Below the pieces are notes generated by a model. The model saw only the letters and a program-made list of their open reading frames with translations. It did no database searches and had not been told where the DNA came from. A stretch of DNA of 10,710 bases, taken from NCBI GenBank assembly GCA_023301245.1, contig JALZUV010000277.1:1-10710 (forward strand). Reading direction: 5' to 3'. Shown piece by piece: positions 1-6,900 of this stretch. Each line of letters starts with the position of its first letter. Position 1 is the first letter of the stretch. Origin of the DNA: Rickettsiales bacterium (GTDB lineage Bacteria > Pseudomonadota > Alphaproteobacteria > Rickettsiales > JALZUV01). A program made the translations under genes and the position numbers.

Positions 1-645
1 CCTGCAGAAGTCTTTACGGAAATTCCCGCCCTACCCACCTCTGACGGCACCGGCCAAAATCGAACGAATTTGCTACAGGCGCAAACCTTGCTCGATGAAG
101 CTGGCTTTACCCTAAAAGACGGCAAGCGCATTAACCCCATCAACGGTAAGCCGCTAGAAATTGAATTTATGCTTAGCCAGCCCACCATGCAGCGCGTTAT
201 TATGCCGATGCTACGCGGATTGAAAAAACTGGGCATTGAAGGGCGCGTGCGATTGGTCGATGATGCCCAATATCAGCGCCGCATTGAAACACGCGATTTC
301 GATATTATTTCCAACTGGATAAATCTCGGTGTGATTTTCCCTGGGATTGAACAATTTAACTATTGGCATTCTAGCCAAGCCACGGTTGAAGGCAGTAATA
401 ATATCACTGGCATGTCCAGTGCAGCAGTCGATGCGATGGTGAAGGCTATCAATAACGCCCGCACTCTTGAAGACTTAACGCCAGCCGCACGCGCATTAGA
501 CCGCATTTTACTCTCCAACCATACAGTCATCCCTCATTGGCACAGTGGCAGCTTCCGCATGGCCTTCTGGGATAAATTTGGCCGCCCCAAGCTTTTACCC
601 AAATATGGCTTGGGTTTTGATACATGGTGGATTAAGCAAGAGTAA
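1..645 (+). CDS. yejA: YejA-like peptide ABC transporter substrate-binding protein, C-terminal part (5' truncated by window)
   Basis: This is the C-terminal 214 residues of a family 5 (SBP_bac_5, OppA/DppA-like) periplasmic solute-binding protein, the ligand-capturing part of a peptide-type ABC importer. The frame is open from base 1, so the true start lies upstream of the window; the first ATG, at 70, is internal. Directly visible family features are PAEVFTE near the left edge, the helix DGTGQNRTNLLQAQTLLDEA, the VRLVDDAQYQRR segment, a central YWHSSQ motif, the ALDRILL helix, and the ending FGRPKLLPKYGLGFDTWW. That ending and the VD-x-x-QYQ-R segment point to the YejA branch (microcin C/oligopeptide uptake) rather than generic OppA. 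The stop overlaps the hemJ start by one base (TAATG), suggesting translational coupling. Partner permease and ATPase genes, if linked, must lie to the left. The ligand cannot be inferred from this part. Confidence 0.92.
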   Translation, partial: PAEVFTEIPALPTSDGTGQNRTNLLQAQTLLDEAGFTLKDGKRINPINGKPLEIEFMLSQPTMQRVIMPMLRGLKKLGIEGRVRLVDDAQYQRRIETRDFDIISNWINLGVIFPGIEQFNYWHSSQATVEGSNNITGMSSAAVDAMVKAINNARTLEDLTPAARALDRILLSNHTVIPHWHSGSFRMAFWDKFGRPKLLPKYGLGFDTWWIKQE

Positions 646-1088
646 TGGACGCAAACTTATACCTTACGCTTAAAGCGCTGCATATTATTAGCTTCACAGC
701 ATGGATGGCAGGGCTGCTCTACTTACCACGGCTTTATGTGTATCACGCAAGCGCCGCGCAAGGTTCGGAGCTTTCTGAAACGCTGAAGGTGATGGAACAT
801 AAATTACTGCGCTACATAATGAACCCCGCAATGATTTTAACCTTTGCCCTTGGTATTTGGCTAGTGGTTATCACAGGCTATGGCGCACCAGGTTCGGGCG
901 GATGGATTCACGCAAAACTTCTATGTGTGCTACTGATGGCAGGCTTCCATGGCGCTTGTTCAAGCTGGCGCAAAAAGTTCGCGGCAGATGTTAACACTAA
1001 AAGCCCCAAGTTTTATCGATGGGCCAATGAAGTACCAACCCTGCTGCTAATTGCCATTATCTTCCTTGCGGTACTAAAGCCATTTTAG
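645..1088 (+). CDS. hemJ: HemJ, protoporphyrinogen IX oxidase (UPF0093/CopD-like membrane protein)
   Basis: A 147-residue integral membrane protein that oxidises protoporphyrinogen IX to protoporphyrin IX, the penultimate step of heme synthesis, in bacteria lacking HemY or HemG. Four hydrophobic segments are visible (about residues 6-28, 57-78, 86-103 and 129-145). Family marks are ALHII (10-14), WMAGLLYLPRLYVYH (20-34), KVMEHKLLRYIMNPAMI (48-64), HAKLL (89-93) and the ending NEVPTLLL...LKPF. The conserved histidines H13, H34, H52 and H89 include candidates for heme ligands, although I cannot say which is axial. Length matches the family. The ATG overlaps the upstream stop by one base and no clear Shine-Dalgarno sequence is seen, so initiation may depend on coupling. 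In many alphaproteobacteria hemJ sits between hemE/hemH and rho. Here the rho side is kept, but hemE/hemH is replaced by a solute-binding protein. Confidence 0.95.
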   Translation: MDANLYLTLKALHIISFTAWMAGLLYLPRLYVYHASAAQGSELSETLKVMEHKLLRYIMNPAMILTFALGIWLVVITGYGAPGSGGWIHAKLLCVLLMAGFHGACSSWRKKFAADVNTKSPKFYRWANEVPTLLLIAIIFLAVLKPF

Positions 1089-1183
1089 GCTTCCAGCTTG
1101 ACTAATTTGTACCTTTAAGCTACTTATCCACAAACGCCACGTTCGTGCGCGAATTTCTACCCCCCTATTTTTAAGGTTATTCT
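1089..1183 (+). promoter_or_regulatory. hemJ-rho spacer / rho leader region
   Basis: A 95-bp spacer. It holds a TTGACT hexamer at 1098-1103 that could be a -35 element, but no good -10 lies 17 bp downstream, so a promoter is only possible. A perfect DnaA nonamer follows at 1124-1132, then a small imperfect inverted repeat around CACGTTCGTG (about 1137-1147), a run of six C (1160-1165) and the rho ribosome binding site AAGG at 1173-1176, seven bases before the ATG. In several bacteria rho is autoregulated by termination in its own leader. The C run is suggestive of that but far too short to call a rut site. Confidence 0.35.
1124..1132 (+). promoter_or_regulatory. DnaA-box nonamer TTATCCACA upstream of rho
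   Basis: An exact match to the strong DnaA-box consensus TTATNCACA. It lies in the hemJ-rho spacer, 52 bp before the rho start. The 11-mer ACTTATCCACA recurs identically at 3872-3882 on the same strand. The match is direct observation; binding by DnaA is inference. Confidence 0.45.
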
Positions 1184-2455
1184 ATGTCTGCAAGTATCAA
1201 AGAACTCAAACGCAAATCCCCTGACGAGCTACTAAAGCTGGCCGAAGAACATAATGTTGAAGATGCCTCGGGCATGCTGAAACAGGAACAAATCTTCGCC
1301 ATTTTAAAGGCAATGGCCGAAGCGGGCGATACGGTTGAAGGCGCAGGCGTGCTAGAAATGCTAAGCGATGGATTTGGCTTCTTGCGTTCATCTAATTCAA
1401 ATTATCAAGCGGCGCCAGATGATATTTATATTTCGCCCAAGCAAATTAAGAAATACGGCTTGCGCACAGGCGACACGGTTGAGGGCGAGTTACGCTCTCC
1501 GCGCAATAATGAGCGCTATTTTGCTATGAATACCGTAACGGCCATCAATTATGATCCGCCGGAAATGGCGAAGAAAAAAGCGACCTTCGATAACCTTACG
1601 CCGCTTTACCCTGACCAACGCATTCGTTTGGAAGTAGAGCCAAAAGAGATTGTCAAAAAACCTGACCTTTCTATGCGCGTGGCCGATTTAGTTTCACCAC
1701 AAGGTAAAGGCCAGCGTACGCTGATTGTGGCACCGCCACGCACAGGTAAAACCGTTTTGCTACAAAACATCGCCCATTCAATTACGGCGAACCATCCTGA
1801 ATGTTACCTCATTGTACTGCTAATTGATGAGCGCCCTGAGGAAGTTACCGATATGGATCGCTCTGTGCAAGGCGAGGTGGTTTCTTCCACTTTCGATGAG
1901 CCTGCTCACCGCCATGTAGCACTCGCAGAAATGGTAATTGAAAAGGCCAAGCGCCTTGTTGAACATAAAAAAGATGTCGTAATTTTGCTCGATTCTATCA
2001 CCCGTTTAGGCCGTGCCTTTAACACCGTCGTGCCAAGTTCTGGTAAAGTATTGACCGGTGGTGTGGATGCTAACGCATTGCAACGCCCGAAACGCTTCTT
2101 CGGTGCAGCACGTAATATCGAGAATGGCGGCTCTTTGAGCATCATCGCCACTGCCTTGATTGAAACGGGTAGCCGCATGGATGAAGTTATCTTTGAGGAA
2201 TTCAAAGGTACGGGTAACTCCGAACTCGTGCTCGACCGCAAGCTCTCTGACAAACGCGTTTATCCTGCGATGGATATCGCCAAATCAGGTACGCGTAAGG
2301 AAGACCTTCTTTACGATAAGGACGAACTAGCCAAAGTTTGGATGCTGCGGAAAATCCTAAGCCCTATGGGCCCATTGGATGCGATGGAGTTTCTGAACGG
2401 TAAGTTGAAAGACACAAAATCGAACGATGATTTCTTCCAGCAAATGAATAGCTAA
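1184..2455 (+). CDS. rho: Transcription termination factor Rho
   Basis: A 423-residue hexameric RNA-dependent ATPase/helicase that releases transcripts from RNA polymerase, acting in the cytoplasm. Domains in order: Rho N-terminal helical domain (about 3-48, IKELKRKSPDELLKLAEEHN), cold-shock-like RNA-binding domain (about 50-125, with RNP1 GFGFLR at 63-68 and DDIYIS at 79-84), and the ATPase core. In the core, Walker A is APPRTGKT (183-190, K189), the catalytic glutamate is in LLIDERPEE (E216, equivalent to E. coli E211 by alignment), Walker B is VVILLD (265-270), the Q-loop is VLTGGVDANAL (289-299), the R-loop is KGTGNSELVLDRK (341-353), and the arginine finger is in SGTRKEDLL (R371, like E. 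coli R366). All catalytic parts look intact and the length is normal. The start is supported by AAGG seven bases upstream. An AEC permease starts 9 bp after the stop. Confidence 0.99.
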   Translation: MSASIKELKRKSPDELLKLAEEHNVEDASGMLKQEQIFAILKAMAEAGDTVEGAGVLEMLSDGFGFLRSSNSNYQAAPDDIYISPKQIKKYGLRTGDTVEGELRSPRNNERYFAMNTVTAINYDPPEMAKKKATFDNLTPLYPDQRIRLEVEPKEIVKKPDLSMRVADLVSPQGKGQRTLIVAPPRTGKTVLLQNIAHSITANHPECYLIVLLIDERPEEVTDMDRSVQGEVVSSTFDEPAHRHVALAEMVIEKAKRLVEHKKDVVILLDSITRLGRAFNTVVPSSGKVLTGGVDANALQRPKRFFGAARNIENGGSLSIIATALIETGSRMDEVIFEEFKGTGNSELVLDRKLSDKRVYPAMDIAKSGTRKEDLLYDKDELAKVWMLRKILSPMGPLDAMEFLNGKLKDTKSNDDFFQQMNS

Positions 2456-2464
2456 GCATCCTTT

Positions 2465-3385
2465 ATGGATGTCGCTTTTCCCATATTGCTGCAAATGTCA
2501 GGGCTTTACCTGTGCATTGCAATTGGCTTTATTGCGGCAAGAAAGTTTGACATACACGGTAAGAGCGTATCTCAGCTGCTTTTCTACTTCATTGTGCCGC
2601 TTACATTTTTATATGGCATTAGCAAAACCAATATGCAGCCGCAATATTTGCTGCTTCCGCTATTTATATTCATCATCGCCTGCACGCTTTGCCTTATTCA
2701 TTATGCTATCGCACGGCGCATCTATACTGATAAATCGGCCAACATCCTTGCCTTTGCAAGCGGTAATGGCAATTTAGGGTATTTTGGCATTCCCATTGCC
2801 ATGCTGCTATTTGAGCCGCCTATTGTTGGCATTTATATGATGACCATCATTGGTACAATGCTGTTTGAAACCACACTTGGTTATTACATTACCACTAAGG
2901 GCGATTTTTCAACCCGCGAGGCCATTATTAAGATGGCGAAGCTACCTATGCTGCATGGAGCACTTATTGGCCTTCTGCTAAGCTTATTCCAGCTTTCAGT
3001 GCCTAGCTTCTTAGAGGGGTTCTTCATTGGCATTAAAGGCGCTTATTCAACCTTGGGCATGATGGTCGTTGGCATTGCGCTAGCAGGGGTCACCTCACTA
3101 AAGATTGATTGGCGCTTTATTACCATGGCCTTCATCGTCAAATTCATCGCATGGCCGTTAATGGTGGGCGGGCTTATTCTGCTTGATATGCACTGTCTGC
3201 ACCTGTTCAGCGAAACCGTGCATCACACCACCCTGCTAATTTCCTTCATGCCGCTGGCGGTCAATTCTGTTATTTTCGCAACCTTGCTGAATGCCGAGCC
3301 CGAGAAAATGGCAACGGCCTTATTCCTTAGCACCCTATTCGCGCTGCTCTATGTACCGCTGATGATTAGCTTGTTTATTCTGTAA
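2465..3385 (+). CDS. AEC-family (auxin efflux carrier) transporter
   Basis: A 306-residue polytopic inner-membrane protein of the auxin efflux carrier family, whose bacterial members are secondary transporters of small organic anions such as malate or malonate. The sequence is hydrophobic throughout, with roughly ten membrane segments and short basic loops. Family marks are the N-terminal FPILLQMSGLYLCIAIGFIA helix, the central FASGNGNLGYFGIPIAMLLF motif (about 97-116) with its conserved N, G and P residues, and the C-terminal ISFMPLAVNSVIFATLL helix followed by a last helix pair, reflecting the inverted-repeat fold. The substrate cannot be deduced. The ATG lies 9 bp after the rho stop with no obvious Shine-Dalgarno sequence, so expression may depend on readthrough from rho. 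This gene is not a usual rho neighbour, where mnmE or other housekeeping genes are more common in this class. An overlapping +1-frame ORF starting at 2469 is a shadow. Confidence 0.9.
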   Translation: MDVAFPILLQMSGLYLCIAIGFIAARKFDIHGKSVSQLLFYFIVPLTFLYGISKTNMQPQYLLLPLFIFIIACTLCLIHYAIARRIYTDKSANILAFASGNGNLGYFGIPIAMLLFEPPIVGIYMMTIIGTMLFETTLGYYITTKGDFSTREAIIKMAKLPMLHGALIGLLLSLFQLSVPSFLEGFFIGIKGAYSTLGMMVVGIALAGVTSLKIDWRFITMAFIVKFIAWPLMVGGLILLDMHCLHLFSETVHHTTLLISFMPLAVNSVIFATLLNAEPEKMATALFLSTLFALLYVPLMISLFIL

Positions 3386-3423
3386 CTTCCTATTTTACGC
3401 GGAACTGCTACTGTCATTTTAAA

Positions 3424-3428
3424 AGGAG
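3424..3428 (+). promoter_or_regulatory. Strong Shine-Dalgarno AGGAG for the small tryptophan-rich ORF
   Basis: AAAAGGAG (3421-3428) is the clearest ribosome binding site among the genes in this window, with AGGAG ending six bases before the ATG at 3435. Its quality and ideal spacing are the main reason to regard the 40-codon ORF as translated. Confidence 0.7.
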
Positions 3429-3434
3429 TAGCTT

Positions 3435-3557
3435 ATGCGTTTTTGGAACTGGGTTCGTGGCCTTTGGCGTCGCCCGCAATGGGGTGGCTGGTGGGCTATC
3501 AACAAAACAAAAGTTGATGACTCTGACGAGTGGCGCGACCTGAATAATCACTTTTAA
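3435..3557 (+). CDS. Small tryptophan-rich hypothetical protein (40 aa)
   Basis: A 40-residue ORF that I do not recognise. Seven of 40 residues are tryptophan (W4, W6, W11, W16, W19, W20, W33). The composition is bipartite: residues 1-26 are cationic (R2, R8, R12, R13, K24, K26, no acidic residue) and contain six of the tryptophans, in segments such as MRFWNWVRGLWRR and WGGWW; residues 27-40 are acidic (D28, D29, D31, E32, D35). There is no cysteine and no clear membrane-spanning helix, but the N-terminal half could lie at a membrane interface. A strong AGGAG six bases upstream supports translation. It lies 49 bp after the AEC gene on the same strand and converges on the next gene with 9 bp between stops. 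A trp-type leader peptide is unlikely because no tandem Trp run, terminator pair or trp gene follows. It could be a real small protein or, less likely, a chance ORF. Confidence 0.6.
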   Translation: MRFWNWVRGLWRRPQWGGWWAINKTKVDDSDEWRDLNNHF

Positions 3558-3566
3558 CGATTAAAC

Positions 3567-3752
3567 TTAGTGAACCTGATTATCAGCCTTAGCCTTAGTC
3601 TTATGTTGTACTAGGCGCGATTCAAATTCCTCACGCGTCATCTCAAGCATTGAGCGTGGTTTTTGCTCAATCGTATGACCCTTGGTTTTGCTTCGCATGA
3701 AGCTCATCTCAATGAGTTCGCGCTTAGCTTTACGCTCAATTTTTCTATTCAT
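3567..3752 (-). CDS. Small basic hypothetical protein (61 aa)
   Basis: A 61-residue, highly charged soluble protein that I cannot assign to a family. It has 16 Lys/Arg against 9 Asp/Glu, no Cys and no Trp. The N-terminal third (MNRKIERKAKRELIEMSF) looks like a basic amphipathic helix, a polar centre (RSKTKGHTIEQKPRSML) follows, then a second helix-like segment (EMTREEFESRLVQHKTKAK). The composition could suit a nucleic-acid or ribosome-associated protein, but this is speculation. The ATG at 3752 is the only full-length start, because an in-frame stop lies 30 bp upstream. The nearest Shine-Dalgarno-like element is GGGA, about 11 bases before the ATG, which is longer than ideal. The gene is tail-to-tail with the tryptophan-rich ORF. 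The spacing between genes and the protein-like composition favour a real gene over a random ORF. Confidence 0.6.
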   Translation of the reverse strand: MNRKIERKAKRELIEMSFMRSKTKGHTIEQKPRSMLEMTREEFESRLVQHKTKAKADNQVH

Positions 3753-3784
3753 ATTACTATATTTCCCGCAACTTAACGTTAGTT

Positions 3785-3801
3785 ACGCCTCTTGTGGGCG
3801 T
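3785..3801. repeat. Short hairpin ACGCCT-CTTGT-GGGCGT
   Basis: A 6-bp stem (one G-T wobble) with a 5-base loop, in the spacer upstream of the 61-residue gene and so within its likely 5' leader when read on the minus strand. No U-tract flanks it on either strand, so it is not a convincing intrinsic terminator. It may be an operator or leader structure, or chance. Confidence 0.3.
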
Positions 3802-3826
3802 ATAAGATAAGCCTATCGGGCAAAGG

Positions 3827-3841
3827 TTAAGCATTTCTTAC
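3827..3841 (+). promoter_or_regulatory. Possible CtrA-type site TTAA-N7-TTAC
   Basis: TTAAGCATTTCTTAC matches seven of the eight defined bases of the alphaproteobacterial CtrA consensus TTAA-N7-TTAA. It lies 33 bp from a perfect DnaA box in the same spacer. A match this short can arise by chance, and no ctrA is visible in the window. Confidence 0.2.
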
Positions 3842-3873
3842 CTCACGCTAGCGCAGACTAAATAATCAAAAAC

Positions 3874-3882
3874 TTATCCACA
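3874..3882 (+). promoter_or_regulatory. DnaA-box nonamer TTATCCACA in the 61-aa gene / glutamate dehydrogenase spacer
   Basis: A second exact TTATCCACA, 30 bp downstream of the glutamate dehydrogenase stop and 122 bp upstream of the 61-residue gene. It is preceded by an AT-rich stretch (about 3859-3877). I found no third exact copy on either strand of the window by eye. One isolated box does not make an origin; it could be a regulatory or titration site. Confidence 0.45.
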
Positions 3883-3911
3883 GCCGTGACATTGTTGCAC
3901 CAGTAATGGCC

Positions 3912-6900
3912 TTAGCCTATCGCCTCAACATTACGCAAGGCAATCACCAGCATGGGGAAAGTCACTTCCTCCGCCGTTTTCAGGTCATCAACAAAGTGAC
4001 GGAAGCGAGCTAATGTTTTCGAATAGCCTTCTTGCCAGTCATCAAGCGTTTTATCGGAATCGCCTTTTTTGCTCATGTAGGGAATAGCGGTAGCGGCAAG
4101 GCGGCGCTGCTGGTCAAACAGCTCGCTAATGATAGCCTTGGCAGCCAAACGCTCCCAATAACTTGCCACGGGCATACGCGATGCTTCGCGGCGCAGCCAC
4201 CCTAGTCGCAGGCGCGCACCCAGCTCAAAGTAAATTTTACCTACTTGTTCAGGCTCAAGATTATTATCCTGCGCTAGCTTCAGCACATCCAACGCGGAAG
4301 AAGCAATTTCCAATCGCGCAATACGGTTCGCTAAACTCGGCGTAGCATGCATTTCTAGGAAGCGGTCTTTCTTATCTTCATAGGCTTTTTGCAGCGTATC
4401 AGAGATTAACTTCTCACAAATATCGAGATATTTATCAATGCCATCAGCGAACTTATCCATTGTGCTACCAATATAAAGTGGCTGCGGCAGGTTGCGCAGC
4501 ATCCATATTACCACGCGCTCTAGGAAGCGGCTTATTTGCGCCAGCATCTCGGCACGGGTAGCCGCAGGTAGTGAGGTTTCATTCTCAATATCTTGCCATA
4601 ATTCGCGCACTCCAAAGGAATCACGCGCAACTACATAGGCACGCGCAATGTCGCAAGCAGGAAGGCCTGTATCTTCCTGAATTTGGAAGAAGAAGGTAAT
4701 CCCCGCCCGATTCACAATCGAATTAGTGGTGGAGGTAGCAATAATTTCCTTCTTCAGGCGATGGCCTTTAATTTCTTCGGCGAAGTCTTTGCGCATATGC
4801 GTTGGGAAATAACGTAGTAAATCTTGCTCAAGATACTCCTCTTCAGGAAAAGAGCTATTAAGCAATTCACGATAAACATCCATTTTCGCATATGATAATA
4901 ACACCGATAATTCTGGGCGAGTTAAAGGCTCATTGCTGGCTTTACGCTCTTTCATTACCTTGCTATTGGGCAAAAATTCTACTTTGCGGTTTAGGAGATC
5001 TTTTTGCTCGAATGCATCCATCATGCGCGCTTGCGATTCTAACAAGCTTAGACCCTGAATTTGCGCTGTCGAAATAGCCTGCGTTTGCAGCAAATTATCG
5101 CGCAAGACAAGCTCTGACACTTCGTCTGTCATTTTTTCAAGCACATTATTGCGGCGCCTCATGGTAAGCTTGCCCGACTCTAATATCGAACGGAAGGCGA
5201 TTTTAATATTCACCTCATGATCCGAACAATCGACACCTGCCGAATTATCAATCGCATCCGTGTTGATTCGGCCGCCGTTGGCAGCATATTCGATACGACC
5301 AAGCTGGGTGAAACCAAGATTGCCGCCCTCGCCTATCGTTTTGCAGCGCAGCTCGCTGCCGTTAATACGCAGTAAATTATTGGCGCGATCGCCCACTTGT
5401 TCGTGGGTTTCGCTTTCGGCCTTCACATAAGTTCCGATACCGCCATTCCATAATAAATCGACAGGCGCTTTTAGCATGGCTTGAATTAGCTCATTCGGTG
5501 TCATTTCTTTCACGTCGGCGCTAAGTTTGAGCATATCGCGCACTTGTGGCGTAATTTTAATGCGCTTATCGGTGCGCGAATAGAGCCCACCGCCCTTAGA
5601 AACAAGCTTCTGATTATAATCACTCCACGAGCTTCTATCCATTTTAAACAAGCGTGAGCGCTCTTTAAACGTCTTTTTCGCATCGGGATTTGGATCGAGG
5701 AAAATATAAAGATGGTTAAATGCACCTTGCAGACGAATATGTTCGCTCAACAACATGCCATTGCCAAATACATCGCCGGACATATCGCCAATGCCTATCA
5801 CGGTGAAATCTTCTTTTTGAATATCCACACCCGTTTCGCGGAAGTGGCGCTGAACCGAAATCCACGCGCCTTTAGCCGTAATACCCATCGCCTTATGGTC
5901 ATAACCAACCGACCCACCCGAGGCAAATGCATCGCCTAGCCAGAAATCATATTCTGCAGAAACCTCGTTTGCATAGTCGGAGAAACTGGCTGTGCCTTTA
6001 TCTGCGGCTACAACGAGATAGGGGTCATCACCATCATGACGCACTACATTTTTTGGCGGCACAAGCTTGCCCTTCACCAAATTATCAGTGATATCAAGCA
6101 ATCCACGGAGGTAGGTTTGATAACAAGCAATACCTTCTTTCATGTAGGCTTCGCGGCCACCTGTCGTTGGTGGACGTTTCACTACAAAGCCACCCTTTGA
6201 ACCCACAGGCACAATCACAGCATTTTTCACCATTTGCGCTTTCATAAGGCCAAGCACTTCGGTGCGGTAATCCTCACGGCGGTCGGACCAACGCAGCCCT
6301 CCACGAGCAACCTTACCACCACGTAAATGAACCCCTTCAACACGACGAGAGTAAACAAATACTTCCGTGTAAGGGCGTGGAAGCGGCAAAGCAGGCACAA
6401 TGGAAGAATCGAATTTGAAGGAGATATAATCTTTTACATCCCCATTCTCATCCATCTGATAGAAATTAGTACGCCAAGTTGCCGTAATTAAATCGCGGAA
6501 CATGCCTAAAATTGTGTCATGTTCTAGGTTCGCAACATCAGACATTAGCGCTTCTATATCGCCCTGTATTGTATCTGCTTTTTTCTCTGATGCTTTTTTA
6601 GGGTCAAAACGAGCCTCAAAATAATCGAGAAGTTTTCTCGCAATTTCTGGATTCTTACACAGAGCACTCACCATCGCCTTATTAGAATAGGTGCTTTTCG
6701 TTTGGCGAAGATAGCGGCTGTAAGCCAATAACAGGCTAATTTGTCGCCAATCAAACCCAGCCAATAATGCCAAAGCATTCAAACCGTTATTGTCAGCCGT
6801 GCCCTGCCATATGCGCAGTAGCACTGCTTCTAGTAGAGGCTTTAGATTCTCAATATCTAGATTTTCTTGTGGCTGCTTAAGCGTCAGCGTAAAGTCGCGC

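Noticed and set aside
1906..2253. 115-codon minus-strand ORF inside rho
   Set aside because: It is antisense to the conserved Rho ATPase core. Its Ser/Pro/Arg-rich low-complexity composition reflects the complement of rho codons.
3386..3434. Intrinsic terminator after the AEC gene
   Set aside because: TTTTAAAA is palindromic but there is no GC-rich stem followed by a U-tract, and the A-run merges directly into the Shine-Dalgarno sequence of the next ORF.
3435..3557. Tryptophan-rich ORF as a trp-operon attenuation leader peptide
   Set aside because: The Trp codons are spread out rather than in tandem at a control point, no alternative terminator/antiterminator hairpins follow, and the next gene is on the opposite strand.
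3883..3911. Terminator after the glutamate dehydrogenase stop
   Set aside because: Only a 3-5 bp imperfect stem (CCATTACTGG on the minus strand) and no T-run; too weak to call.
3753..3911. Complete chromosomal origin of replication
   Set aside because: Only one perfect DnaA box in 159 bp and none of the usual flanking origin genes in the window. At most a regulatory cluster can be proposed.
4892..5077. ORFs on the opposite strand and other frames within the glutamate dehydrogenase gene (for example 4892-5077, 5712-5939, 6790-7029)
   Set aside because: The dehydrogenase frame is intact and fully accounts for the coding signal. These translations show no recognisable motif and have the composition of frame shadows.
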